Source: DASUKM01 sp036278735 (GTDB lineage: Bacteria; Acidobacteriota; Vicinamibacteria; Vicinamibacterales; 2-12-FULL-66-21). Taken from it: a DNA stretch of 64,000 bases. Shown here in pieces: positions 8,550 through 17,245 of the stretch. Both the position numbers and the translations under genes were made by a program. Under the pieces are notes generated by a model. That model was not told the origin of the DNA, made no database searches, and saw only the letters and a list, made by a program, of their open reading frames with translations. The stretch lies in assembly GCA_036278735.1 (NCBI GenBank), contig DASUKM010000010.1, positions 15,532 through 79,531 of the forward strand, written 5' to 3'. The number at the start of each line of letters is the position of its first letter. Within the stretch, counting starts at the first letter, position 1.

Positions 8550-9512
8550 TTACTCACGCGAAGGCTCCTCGGGCGCGCCGTGGCCGGCCAGCAGATACAA
8601 CACCGCCATCCGGACCGCGACGCCATTGGTGACCTGTTCGAGAATCACGGACTCGCGGCCATCGGCGACCTCGGAATCGATTTCGACGCCGCGGTTCATC
8701 GGACCCGGATGCATGATGATCGCGTCGGGGCGGGCGCGCCGCATCCGCTCGCGCGTCAGGCCGAACAGGTTGAAGTACTCGCGCGTGGACGGGATGAAGT
8801 GCCCGTGCATCCGCTCCTGCTGGATCCGCAGCATCATCACGACGTCCGCCGCGTCGAGCGCCTCGTCCATCGACGTCGTGACGCGGACGCCGAAGCGCGG
8901 CAGCGCCGGCGGCAGCAGCGTCGCGGGACCGCAGGCCCACACCTCCGCGCCCATGCGGTTCAGCAGCAGCACGTTCGAGCGCAGCACACGGCTGTGCAGC
9001 AGATCGCCGACGATCGCCACCTTGAGGCCGTCGAGCCGCCCCTTGTGCTCGCGGATCGTGAACGCGTCGAGCAGCGCCTGGGTCGGGTGCTCGTGCATGC
9101 CGTCGCCGGCGTTGATGATCGCCGACCGACAGGTGCGCGCCAGCAGGTGCGGGGCGCCCGAGGAGGCATGCCGCATCACGATCATGTCCGGCGCCATGGC
9201 CTCGAGATTGCGGACGGTGTCGAGCAGCGTCTCCCCTTTCGTCACGCTGGAGGTCGCCACGGCGACCCCGAGCGTGTCGGCGCTCAAGCGTTTTTCCGCC
9301 ACCTCGAATGACGTACGCGTCCGCGTGCTCGGCTCGAAGAACAGGTTCACGACCGTGCGTCCGCGCAGCGTCGGCACTTTCTTGATCGGCCTCGCCGCGA
9401 TCTCCTTCATGGCTTCGGCCGTGTCGAGGATGAGCGTGATCTCGTCGGCCGCGAGGTCCGCGATCCCGAGCAGATGGCGCGAGCGGAGCGTCGTCGCGGC
9501 GGCCACGCTCAT
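8550..9512 (-). CDS. pyrB: aspartate carbamoyltransferase catalytic subunit
   Basis: A 320-residue transcarbamoylase. The carbamoyl-phosphate motif FFEPSTRTR is at residues 58-66, GDGMHEHPTQALLD in the middle marks the family, and MHPGPMNRG near the C-terminus is the aspartate-side motif. It makes carbamoyl-aspartate, the committed step of pyrimidine synthesis. The start overlaps the pyrR stop by four bases. No pyrI regulatory subunit is present, which agrees with control by PyrR instead. Confidence 0.95.
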   Translation of the reverse strand: MSVAAATTLRSRHLLGIADLAADEITLILDTAEAMKEIAARPIKKVPTLRGRTVVNLFFEPSTRTRTSFEVAEKRLSADTLGVAVATSSVTKGETLLDTVRNLEAMAPDMIVMRHASSGAPHLLARTCRSAIINAGDGMHEHPTQALLDAFTIREHKGRLDGLKVAIVGDLLHSRVLRSNVLLLNRMGAEVWACGPATLLPPALPRFGVRVTTSMDEALDAADVVMMLRIQQERMHGHFIPSTREYFNLFGLTRERMRRARPDAIIMHPGPMNRGVEIDSEVADGRESVILEQVTNGVAVRMAVLYLLAGHGAPEEPSRE

Positions 9513-10045
9513 GCCTCCCCCTCGACCACGACCTCGTCCTGGCCGTCGATTTCCTGCAGCCGCACCTGCACGCTCTGGCGCAGCGACGTCGGCAGGTTCT
9601 TGCCCACGTAATCCGCTTTGATGGGCAGCTCGCGATGCCCGCGATCGACGAGCACGATGAGCTGAATCGTCCGGGGGCGGCCGAAATCGATCAGCGCGTC
9701 GAGCGCCGCCCGAATCGTCCGGCCGGTGTAGAGGACGTCGTCGACGAGCAGGATGCCTCGGCCGTCGATGGAAAAGGGGATCTCGGTCCGCCGCACCACC
9801 GGCTGGGGCCCGACCGGCTGGCGCATGAGGTCGTCGCGATAGAGGGTGATGTCGAGCGCCCCGGTGGGCACCGGATCGCCGTTGATCTGCTGCAGGCTCT
9901 CGGCGAGCCGACGCGCCAGCGGCACGCCGCGCGTGCGGATCCCGACCAGCGCGAGTTCGCTCGTGCCGCGATTCCGCTCGAGAATCTCGTGCGCGATCCG
10001 CGTGAGCGCGCGGCTCATGCGGTCAGCGTCCATCACCAGCGGCAT
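9509..10045 (-). CDS. pyrR: bifunctional pyr operon regulator / uracil phosphoribosyltransferase
   Basis: A 178-residue PRTase-fold protein with LALVGIRTRGVPLARRL and the PRPP loop VDDVLYTGRT at residues 101-110; the tail DYVGKNLPTSLRQSVQVRL is typical of PyrR. Known PyrR proteins bind the pyr mRNA when UMP is high and reduce expression, with weak uracil PRTase activity. ATG 10045 (MPLVMDADRM) gives the usual family length; longer frames run into the leader RNA. A matching RNA-binding loop lies upstream at 10137-10156. First gene of pyrR-pyrB-pyrC-pyrE. Confidence 0.93.
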   Translation of the reverse strand: MPLVMDADRMSRALTRIAHEILERNRGTSELALVGIRTRGVPLARRLAESLQQINGDPVPTGALDITLYRDDLMRQPVGPQPVVRRTEIPFSIDGRGILLVDDVLYTGRTIRAALDALIDFGRPRTIQLIVLVDRGHRELPIKADYVGKNLPTSLRQSVQVRLQEIDGQDEVVVEGEA

Positions 10046-10136
10046 GGACGTCTCAGGTCGCGCCCGGCAAATACCGGTTCGCGCGCGTGCGCAGGATGGT
10101 CGTGGGAAGAAGAACGGATGGTCACAGGCACCTCTT

Positions 10137-10156
10137 CGCGGCCTCGCAGGACCGCG
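10137..10156 (-). promoter_or_regulatory. PyrR RNA-binding loop in the pyr leader
   Basis: The minus strand reads CGCGG-UCCUGCGAGG-CCGCG, a five-pair stem closing a large loop. The published PyrR-binding consensus is ARUCCNGNGAGGYU; here it is GGUCCUGCGAGGCC, with the outer A-U pair replaced by G-C. It sits about 92 bases upstream of pyrR. No clear U-tailed terminator follows, so control could be on translation or on a terminator I cannot recognise. Confidence 0.7.
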
Positions 10157-10190
10157 GTTAAAGAAGCTGGGACGATGGTAGCACGGAATT

Positions 10191-10228
10191 TGGGCTTCAG
10201 GCTTTAGGCTTTGGGCTTTGGGCTTTGC
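10191..10228. repeat. GGGCTTT heptamer array
   Basis: About five units (GGGCTTC, AGGCTTT, GGGCTTT) lie between the pyr leader and the stop codon of the ADOP permease at 10231. The same heptamer recurs at 29759 and 36355. Confidence 0.8.
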
Positions 10229-10230
10229 CG

Positions 10231-12660
10231 TCAATCGCGCAGCGCGTCGGCGGGATCGATGGTCGACGCGCGTCGGGCCGGGGCGTAGGCGGCGAGGAGC
10301 GCGACACCCGCCAGGACCGCTGCAGAAGCCGCAAACGACAGCCCGTCGAGAGGACGCACCTCGAACAGCCGCGATTGGAGCGCTCGGGCGGCTATGGCGC
10401 CGAGCGCCACTCCGGGCGGCAGCGCGAGGAGCACCAGACCCATGGACTGGCGGACCACCAGGCGGCGCACCGTCGATGGGGACGCCCCGAGCGCCAGACG
10501 TACGCCAAGTTCGCGCCGCCGGCGGACGACGCCCTGCGCCAGGAGACCAAAGAGCCCGGCTCCCGAAAACATCAGCGTCAGGACACCGAAGCTCGCGGCC
10601 AACAGAGCGCTCATGCGATCCCTCAGCAGGGCTCGACTGGCTTCGTCGCGGAGTGAGGTCGTCGCCACCGGAACCAGGCCTCCGCTGGAAACGATGGCCC
10701 GGCGCAGCACGGCCGGCGAGGACGGGCCGTCAACGCGTGCAAGCACCACCGGCGAGCGCCCGTAGAGCGGAAACTGACGCCTGGACAGGAAAATCATCGA
10801 TGGATGCGCGTCGCGAGGGCCCTGCAATGCCGCGTCGCGCGATACCCCGACGATCTCGACGCGCGCGCCGCTCGCGCCGAGACGAACCTCACGGCCCACC
10901 ACGGATCGGGACGCGTCGAGGCGCCGAGCCGCCGTCTGGCTGACCACCGCCACGAGCCGCGCACCAGGCCCGTCGCGAGCGTCGATGGCGCGGCCGCTCA
11001 CCAGCGGGATCTCGAGCGTCGAGAAGAAATCGTCCGAGACGTAATCGGCACTCACGTCTGCTGGCCCGTCCGGGCGATCGGCGAGCGCGACCGTCTGTGT
11101 CGGCCAGACGTCGGTCGGCGCATTCGGGATCTGACTGGCAAGCGCGGCCGAACGGAAGCCCGGCACAGCCGCGAGTCGCTCCAGCAATGGTGCGAAATCG
11201 TCGCGAGCGGAACTCTCTGTCGAATCCACTCGATCGACAACGGCGGCGATCACGTGGTCCCGATCGAATGCGGGGTCGCTGTTGCGCAGCGCCGTCAAGC
11301 TGCGTACGAGCAGGGCCGCCGCTATGAGGCCGGCCAGCGACAGCGCGCATTGCGCCACGACCAGAGCGCGAGTCCATCTGGACGCCGCGGTGGTGGCACC
11401 TCTCGCGCCGCTCGCGCCAAGGGCGCGCGCGCGAATGATCGTCCAGGCGGGGAGCAGGCCGGCTACCGTTCCCACGAGCAGCGCACCAGTCGCGACCGTC
11501 GTCCCGATCCGAAGATCCGGCGCAATGGTCGCAGTGAGTGACAATAGCCCGACATCGAAAGAGTCCGACAGCAAACGCGCGGCCCAGAGAGCCAGCGGAA
11601 AGCCGGCCGCCGCGCCTGCTGCACACATCAAGACACTCTCGATCACGAGCAGCCGTATGAGGTCAGCAGGTCCGGCGCCCATGGCCAGCCGGACCTCGAA
11701 CTCGCGCCGGCGCGCCACGGCGCGCGCCAGACAGAGGCCCGCCACGTTCAACGTCGCCACCATCAGCATGCACAGAGCCAGCGCGATGAGCAGTTGGAGC
11801 GTCGGCGCATAACGATCTCTGAGCAGAGAAAATCCAGTCGCCGCGCTGCGCACCCGCGGAATGCGGCTCGAGAACGCCGTCCGAGCGTCCGGCGTGAGTC
11901 CGGCGGGAAGCGCTTCGGCGAGGGCATGGGGCCACGCCGCCGTGATCCAGGCGCGCGCCTGCTCGATGGAACGGTCGTTTCGAAGGCGGAATAGTCCAAA
12001 GGTCAACGGAACCGACCGCTCCGACGGAAGGTGCAGCAGCCGGGGGACTGCGGCGATCGGGACGACGACGTCTACCGACGCACCGACCTGCAAACCGGTA
12101 AACGACGGCGGCAGAACACCCGCCACGGTGCACGGGACACCCTCGAAGCGGAGCGTGCGGCCCACGGCCGTCTGGGCTCCTCCAAACCCGCGCTGCCAGA
12201 ATCCATACCCGAGCATCACGACCGGGGTTCGTCCCGGCGCGTCGTCGGCTCGGGAGAGGGCGCGCCCAAGAAACGGACGCACCCCAATCGTGTCGAAGTA
12301 CGTGCCCGTGACTCCCTCCCAGGCGACACGCTCGGGCCCGGAACCGGCGTCGGCCGTGGCAGCGCCGGTACCCAGGTAGCCCGCCGCACTGCGAACAACG
12401 TCCCCGTCGACACCAATGGCCTGAAGGGTGCCCTGGTCGAGTCCGATCGAACGCCCGCGGCGGTCCACCGCATCGAGCATGACGAGGTGCCTCGCCCCGG
12501 AAACGGAAAGCGGCCGCAGCGCCAGCGCATCGTACGCGCCGAACAGGGACGTGAACACGCCAATCGAGAGCGCGACGATCAGCATGACGGCCCCGCTCAA
12601 CATCGCCGCCCGCCGAATCTGCCGCACGGCCGCTTTCACGTCGCGCCAGATCTGCCCCAT
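10231..12660 (-). CDS. ADOP-family (FtsX/MacB-like) ABC permease
   Basis: An 809-residue permease with the duplicated layout of Acidobacterial ADOP proteins: N-terminal cytosolic helix and first membrane span (about 17-40), a MacB_PCD periplasmic domain (about 50-260, with VTGTYFDTIGVRPFLGR), three spans near 290-410 (FtsX domain), a central span near 435, a second periplasmic domain, and three C-terminal spans ending PARRASTIDPADALRD. ADOP proteins are presumed export or lipoprotein-transport permeases that need a separate ATPase; none is adjacent. The ATG directly follows a heptamer array, which on this strand reads as tandem GGAGG-type motifs and may supply the ribosome-binding site. Confidence 0.88.
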   Translation of the reverse strand: MGQIWRDVKAAVRQIRRAAMLSGAVMLIVALSIGVFTSLFGAYDALALRPLSVSGARHLVMLDAVDRRGRSIGLDQGTLQAIGVDGDVVRSAAGYLGTGAATADAGSGPERVAWEGVTGTYFDTIGVRPFLGRALSRADDAPGRTPVVMLGYGFWQRGFGGAQTAVGRTLRFEGVPCTVAGVLPPSFTGLQVGASVDVVVPIAAVPRLLHLPSERSVPLTFGLFRLRNDRSIEQARAWITAAWPHALAEALPAGLTPDARTAFSSRIPRVRSAATGFSLLRDRYAPTLQLLIALALCMLMVATLNVAGLCLARAVARRREFEVRLAMGAGPADLIRLLVIESVLMCAAGAAAGFPLALWAARLLSDSFDVGLLSLTATIAPDLRIGTTVATGALLVGTVAGLLPAWTIIRARALGASGARGATTAASRWTRALVVAQCALSLAGLIAAALLVRSLTALRNSDPAFDRDHVIAAVVDRVDSTESSARDDFAPLLERLAAVPGFRSAALASQIPNAPTDVWPTQTVALADRPDGPADVSADYVSDDFFSTLEIPLVSGRAIDARDGPGARLVAVVSQTAARRLDASRSVVGREVRLGASGARVEIVGVSRDAALQGPRDAHPSMIFLSRRQFPLYGRSPVVLARVDGPSSPAVLRRAIVSSGGLVPVATTSLRDEASRALLRDRMSALLAASFGVLTLMFSGAGLFGLLAQGVVRRRRELGVRLALGASPSTVRRLVVRQSMGLVLLALPPGVALGAIAARALQSRLFEVRPLDGLSFAASAAVLAGVALLAAYAPARRASTIDPADALRD

Positions 12661-12995
12661 GCCTCCGCCCCTCCGTCCTCCGCCCTCCGCCCTCCGCCCT
12701 CCGTCTTCCGTCCTCCGCCTTCCGTCCTCCGCCCTCCGCCCTCCGCCTTCCGTCCTCCGTCTTCCGTCCTCCGCCCTCTGCCCTCCGCCCTCCGTCTTCC
12801 GTCTTCCGTCTTCCGTCCTCCGCCCTCCGCCTTCCGTCCTCCGCCCTCCGTCTTCCGTCCTCCGCCTTCCGTCCTCCGTCTTCCGTCCTCCGTCTTCCGT
12901 CCTCCGCCCTCCGTCTTCGTCTTCCGTCTTCCGTCTTCCGTCTTCCGTCTTCCGTCCTCCGTCTTCCGTCCTCCGTCTTCCGTCCTCCGTCTTCG
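12661..12995. repeat. heptamer array CTTCCGT/CCTCCGT/CCTCCGC
   Basis: Roughly 48 contiguous 7-base units fill the whole gap between the phosphodiesterase-like gene and the ADOP start codon. Units differ at the second and last bases; a few 6-base steps (CTTCGT) break the phase. On the minus strand it is (GGAGGRC/GGAAGAC)n, i.e. serial Shine-Dalgarno-like purine blocks in front of the ADOP ATG. It shares the form C-N-TCCG-Y with the 6238 array. Confidence 0.9.
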
Positions 12996-12999
12996 TCCC

Positions 13000-14745
13000 T
13001 CACCGTCCGTGCGACGGAATAAAGGTAATGGGCCGCTCGGCGGTGAAATCGCTCGTGAACAGGTCGGCGCGGGCATAGCCGTCCATGTCGCGGCCGATCG
13101 GCACGCCGAGGAAATACAGGATCGTCGGCGTCACGTCGACGATCGAGCCGCGCTGATGCCGGCCGGCGCTGACGGGCGTGCCGTATGCGAGCAGAAAGCC
13201 GTCCGGCGCGCGGTCGTGGCGTCCCTTGAACGGCGCCTGGCGCAGAAGCCGCTGGACGATGCGCGTCACGGGATCGACGGACCGCATGCCGAATCCGGAG
13301 ACGACGAGCAGCAGGTCGCCGGGGGCGAGCGCGTCGATGGCATGCCCGATTTCGCCGTCCAGGTACGCGTAATAGCGGTCGACCGTCGTGCTCGTCTGCA
13401 AGCGGTCCGCCTCGGTGCTGGTGAACGAGGCCGGCTGATCGATGGCGAGATCGTAATGCTCGATGGTGTCGAGCGCCTGGTAACGAATGATGCTCACGCG
13501 CACGGGACGGTGCGCGCGCAGCGCATCGAACGCGCGCCGGTACGCCCGGTCCAGGGCCGCCGCCGACCGCTCCGCCTCCACGGCGTCGGATCGTGAGGGC
13601 GTCGGCGCCGCGGCGTCCGTCTGCGCGGCGTCGGGCGCTTCGAAGGCGGCGCGCGCCGCCGGCTCGAGCTCGGGCGGGTACGCCGCACGGCCGTCGAGTT
13701 CCCGCATCGACCCGAGGAGCAGATGGAAGCGGTCCGACAGCATGAAGCCGGGAAGCGGCTCGACGGGGTACGTGAGAGGCCAGCGCACGACGCCGGTGCT
13801 GATGCCGTAATCGCCGAGAATCGCCCACACCGGCCGCGCGCGCCACGTCTCGGAGCCGTTCGGCTGATCCCGGATGATCCCGAGCCGCACCAGCGCATGC
13901 GAGAAGCAATAGTCCGGCAGCAGATCGAGCGGACGATCGTCGCCGCGCGCGAAATACGATCCGCCGGACCGCACGCCATTCTTGCCGGGGTACATGCCCG
14001 TCGCCGCGGCCGCCCAGACCGGATCGGGCTGCGTCGGCCGGATCGTCGCGAGATCGAGCGAAGCTCCACGATCGAGGAGCCGGCTGAAGTTCGGCAGCCG
14101 CCCCTCGGCGGCGCGCGGCCACACGTAGTCGAGCGACGCGCCGTCGAGCAGCAGCAGCCGGACGCGGGGGCCGGTCTCGTCGGCGGACGCGCTCGTCGGG
14201 ACCGGACGGTGGAACGGAACCGCCGCCGGGCCGCCGCGGCCGCGGGCGGCGACCGGCAACGCCAGCGAGCCGGTGATGGCAATCGCGAGGAGCGCCGCAC
14301 CGACGCGACTGCCCCTCCGTCCGAACGAGTAGTGCGCCACGGCAATCGCCAGCAGCACGACGGCCGCCATCGTCGTCGCGGTCGTCCCGATCGCCATGCG
14401 CCGGGCACCGATCTCGGTGAACACCGCCGGCAGTCCGCGCAGGTTCAGCCACATCAGCAGCGCCGCGGTAGCCGCTGCCGCCGCCGAGAGCCACGCGAGC
14501 AGCCGCACGCCGATCCATCCAGGGGAGAACGGATCGAGGCTGATCAGCTCGCGCACGAGCATGACCACATAGAACAGCAGCGCGAGGTGCACGCCGTAGA
14601 AGGCGCCGAGCGTCGCGTACCAGCGCCAGACGGAATGCGAGAAAAGCGGCACCTGCGGGTTCAGCTGCAGCACGAGGATCGTCAGGTACGCGGCGCCGAG
14701 TGCGCCGGCGATCAGCGCGTTCGTCAGCATCCGCAGGAAGCGCAT
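13000..14745 (-). CDS. membrane-anchored type I phosphodiesterase / alkaline-phosphatase-superfamily protein
   Basis: A 581-residue protein. The N-terminal 200 residues hold about five membrane segments (from MRFLRMLTNALIAGALGAAY onward). The following extracytoplasmic domain starts VRLLLLDGASLDYVWP, continues with GRLPNFSRLLDRGAS and TQPDPVWAAAATGMYPGKNG, and later has HYDLAIDQP and VVSGFGMRSVDP. This order matches type I phosphodiesterase/nucleotide pyrophosphatase enzymes, with the nucleophile probably in DPVWAAAATG, where Ser/Thr is expected and the aligned residue is unclear. Substrate unknown. ATG 14745 was chosen because it precedes the first helix. The start faces pyrK with only 22 bases between. 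Confidence 0.72.
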   Translation of the reverse strand: MRFLRMLTNALIAGALGAAYLTILVLQLNPQVPLFSHSVWRWYATLGAFYGVHLALLFYVVMLVRELISLDPFSPGWIGVRLLAWLSAAAAATAALLMWLNLRGLPAVFTEIGARRMAIGTTATTMAAVVLLAIAVAHYSFGRRGSRVGAALLAIAITGSLALPVAARGRGGPAAVPFHRPVPTSASADETGPRVRLLLLDGASLDYVWPRAAEGRLPNFSRLLDRGASLDLATIRPTQPDPVWAAAATGMYPGKNGVRSGGSYFARGDDRPLDLLPDYCFSHALVRLGIIRDQPNGSETWRARPVWAILGDYGISTGVVRWPLTYPVEPLPGFMLSDRFHLLLGSMRELDGRAAYPPELEPAARAAFEAPDAAQTDAAAPTPSRSDAVEAERSAAALDRAYRRAFDALRAHRPVRVSIIRYQALDTIEHYDLAIDQPASFTSTEADRLQTSTTVDRYYAYLDGEIGHAIDALAPGDLLLVVSGFGMRSVDPVTRIVQRLLRQAPFKGRHDRAPDGFLLAYGTPVSAGRHQRGSIVDVTPTILYFLGVPIGRDMDGYARADLFTSDFTAERPITFIPSHGR

Positions 14746-14752
14746 GCAGAAG

Positions 14753-14760
14753 TGTATACT
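14753..14760. promoter_or_regulatory. shared palindromic -10 element for divergent transcription
   Basis: The sequence TGTATACT gives TATACT toward pyrK (14755-14760) and TATACA toward the phosphodiesterase gene (14758-14753). Expected start sites fall about at the ATGs (14768 and 14745), so both mRNAs would be leaderless or nearly so. No good -35 box is visible on either side. Confidence 0.4.
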
Positions 14761-14767
14761 CGCCTTC

Positions 14768-15595
14768 ATGCCCGTCGACATCGACGCTGCGGTCATCGGC
14801 AACCGGCGGCTGTCGGCCGACTACAACGTGCTCGCGCTCGATGCGCCGGGGATCGCGGCGCGCGCGCGCCCCGGCCAGTTCGTCATGATCAAGCCGTCGC
14901 GCGGGCTCGATCCGCTGCTGCGCCGCCCGTTCTCGATTTTCGAAGTGCTGCGCGACCAGGCGGGGGCCCCACGCGGCGTTTCGCTGTTGAACAAGCGCAT
15001 CGGCGTCGGCACGGCGCTGCTGTACGACGCCGAGCCGGGCGCGCGGCTGCCGTGCCTCGGTCCGCTCGGCCGCCCGTTCGAACCGATCGACCCGCCCGCC
15101 GACGCATGGATGGTCGCCGGCGGCGTCGGACTCGGTCCCTTCCTCACGCTCGCCGAAGCGCTCGCACAGCGCGGCACCGCGACGACGCTGTTCTACGGCG
15201 CGCGGACCGGCGCCGATCTGTACTGCGTGGATCGGTTCGAGCGCCTCGGCGTCACCATCGTCCTCGCCACCGAAGACGGATCGCGCGGCGCCGCCGGCCG
15301 GATCACCGTGCCGCTCGAGTTCGCGCTCCGGCGGCAGCCGCCGTCGCGGGATACGAAGGTGTTCGTCTGCGGCCCGACGCCGATGATGCGCGCCTGCGCG
15401 GCGCTCGCCTCGACGCACCGCCGGGCCTGCGACGTCTCGCTCGAGCAGGTGATGGGGTGCGGGCTCGGCGGGTGCTACAGCTGCGTCGTGATGGCGCGCG
15501 ATGCGCACGGCACGCCGCACCACACGCGCACCTGTATCGAGGGTCCCGTGTTCGACGCCGCACGCGTGGTCTGGGACGCGGTCGGGAGCCACTGA
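14768..15595 (+). CDS. pyrK: dihydroorotate dehydrogenase electron-transfer subunit
   Basis: A 275-residue flavoprotein with the FAD-site motif RRPFSIFEV at 52-60, a nucleotide-binding segment MVAGGVGLGPFLTLAEAL near 115, and the [2Fe-2S] cysteines at 231, 236, 239 and 256 (CGLGGCYSC and RTCIEG). PyrK carries electrons from the class 1B PyrD to NAD+. ATG 14768 matches the family N-terminus. It is followed seven bases later by pyrD. Confidence 0.93.
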   Translation: MPVDIDAAVIGNRRLSADYNVLALDAPGIAARARPGQFVMIKPSRGLDPLLRRPFSIFEVLRDQAGAPRGVSLLNKRIGVGTALLYDAEPGARLPCLGPLGRPFEPIDPPADAWMVAGGVGLGPFLTLAEALAQRGTATTLFYGARTGADLYCVDRFERLGVTIVLATEDGSRGAAGRITVPLEFALRRQPPSRDTKVFVCGPTPMMRACAALASTHRRACDVSLEQVMGCGLGGCYSCVVMARDAHGTPHHTRTCIEGPVFDAARVVWDAVGSH

Positions 15596-15602
15596 ACGGT
15601 TC

Positions 15603-16541
15603 ATGGATCTGTCGCTCACCATCGGCGCGCTGACGCTCGCCAATCCACTCATCGCGGCCAGCGGATGCTTCGGCTACGGCGTGGAATACGCCGACATCGT
15701 CGACCTGTCCCTGCTCGGCGGCGTGGCCGTCAAAGGGCTGTTTCTCGCCGAACGCGAGGGGCACCCGCCGCCGCGCATCGTCGAAACGCCGTCCGGCATG
15801 TTGAACGCGATCGGGCTGCAGGGCATCGGCGTCCATCGCTTCGTCCGCGAGAAGCTGCCCGAGCTGCGCGACCGCCGCGCCGTCGTCATCGTCAACATCT
15901 GCGGCACCACCATCGACGAGTACGTGCAGATCGCGCAGGTGCTCTCGGACGCCGAGGGGGTGGCGGCGATCGAGCTGAACATCTCGTGCCCGAACATCAA
16001 GCAGGGGGGGATCACGTTCGGCTGCAGCCTGACGGGGACGCACGACGTCGTCAGCGCCGTGCGACGGGTGACGCACCTGCCGGTGATTCCCAAGCTCACG
16101 CCCAACGTGACGGACGTCGCCTCGTTTGCCCGCGCCGCCGAAGAGGCGGGCGCCGACGCCGTCTCGCTCGTCAACACGTTTCTGGCGATGGCGATCGACG
16201 TCCAGACGCGGCGGCCGCGCCTGTCGAACATCGTCGGCGGCCTGAGCGGCCCGGCCATCCGGCCGATTGCGGTGCGGATGGTCTATGAGTGCCGGCAGGC
16301 CGTGAAGCTGCCCATCATCGGCATGGGGGGGATCGCCACGGCCGACGACGTCCTCGAGTTCATGATCGCGGGGGCGAACGCGGTGCAGATCGGGACCGCC
16401 AACTTCGTCGATCCGCTCCTCTGGACGGCGCTGCTCGATGGCCTGCGCGACTACATGAGCGCTCAGGGCGTGGGCCGTCTGCAGGATCTCGTCGGCAGCC
16501 TGGACACCAGCACGCGCGAGCACGCATGGATCAGCTCCTAG
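15603..16541 (+). CDS. pyrD: dihydroorotate dehydrogenase, class 1B
   Basis: A 312-residue FMN enzyme oxidising dihydroorotate to orotate. ELNISCPNIKQGG contains the class 1 catalytic Cys (residue 129), where class 2 enzymes have Ser. NPLIAASGCFGYG and IGMGGIATADDVLEFMIAGA give the barrel and FMN-phosphate sites. Pairing with pyrK indicates the NAD+-linked cytosolic class 1B type. ATG 15603 follows pyrK directly; the C-terminus overlaps pyrF by 16 bases. Confidence 0.94.
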   Translation: MDLSLTIGALTLANPLIAASGCFGYGVEYADIVDLSLLGGVAVKGLFLAEREGHPPPRIVETPSGMLNAIGLQGIGVHRFVREKLPELRDRRAVVIVNICGTTIDEYVQIAQVLSDAEGVAAIELNISCPNIKQGGITFGCSLTGTHDVVSAVRRVTHLPVIPKLTPNVTDVASFARAAEEAGADAVSLVNTFLAMAIDVQTRRPRLSNIVGGLSGPAIRPIAVRMVYECRQAVKLPIIGMGGIATADDVLEFMIAGANAVQIGTANFVDPLLWTALLDGLRDYMSAQGVGRLQDLVGSLDTSTREHAWISS

Positions 16542-17245
16542 TCGCACTCGACGTCGACAGCCGCGCCCGCGCCGAGGCGCTCGCCGACAGCCTTCGCGGC
16601 GTCGCCGGCGGTTTCAAGATCGGCAGCCGGCTGTTCACCAGCGAAGGACCGGACGCCGTTCGGGCGCTCGTCGAGGGCGGCGGCCGCGTGTTCCTCGATC
16701 TCAAATTCCACGACATTCCCAACACGGTCGCGACCGCCGTGGAAGCGGCGACGGGCCTCGGGGCGTGGATGCTGACGATTCACGCGGCCGGCGGGCTGGC
16801 CATGATGCAGGCGGCGCAGGGTGCGGCCCGCGAGACCGCGGCGCGGCTTGGCCGGCCGGCGCCGCTCGTCGTGGCGGTCACGGTGCTGACGAGCATGAAC
16901 GCGGACGCGCTGCGCGCGACCGGGGTCGACACGCCGCTGTTCGATCAGGTGGTCCGGCTCGCGGAACTCGCGAAACAGGCGGGTCTGGACGGAGTGGTGG
17001 CGTCGCCGCAGGAAACGGCGCTGATTCGCCGCCGCTGCGGCGACGACTTCGTGATCGTCACGCCGGGCATCCGTGGGGGGGCCGCGGCCGCCGCGGCGCA
17101 GGATCAGGCGCGGACGATGACGCCCGCCGACGCGATCGCCGCGGGGGCCAGCTATCTCGTCGTCGGACGGCCGGTCACCGCCGCCCCCGACCCGAGGGGG
17201 GCGGCGCTGGCGATCGCCGAATCGGTTACTTCGCGGTCACGATGA
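16526..17245 (+). CDS. pyrF: orotidine-5'-phosphate decarboxylase
   Basis: A 239-residue decarboxylase that makes UMP from OMP. The catalytic signature DLKFHDIPNTV is at residues 58-68, preceded by FKIGSRLFTSEGP; the C-terminal phosphate loop is ASYLVVGRPVTAAPDP. Size fits the short bacterial PyrF type. It starts inside the pyrD end (16-base overlap) and its 3' end overlaps the convergent pal gene by 20 bases. Confidence 0.94.
   Translation: MDQLLVALDVDSRARAEALADSLRGVAGGFKIGSRLFTSEGPDAVRALVEGGGRVFLDLKFHDIPNTVATAVEAATGLGAWMLTIHAAGGLAMMQAAQGAARETAARLGRPAPLVVAVTVLTSMNADALRATGVDTPLFDQVVRLAELAKQAGLDGVVASPQETALIRRRCGDDFVIVTPGIRGGAAAAAAQDQARTMTPADAIAAGASYLVVGRPVTAAPDPRGAALAIAESVTSRSR

Noticed and set aside
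11663..15652. A 1329-codon open frame on the minus strand
   Set aside because: It is out of phase with the ADOP, phosphodiesterase and (antisense) pyrK genes, and only exists because heptamer arrays and GC-rich genes lack stops.
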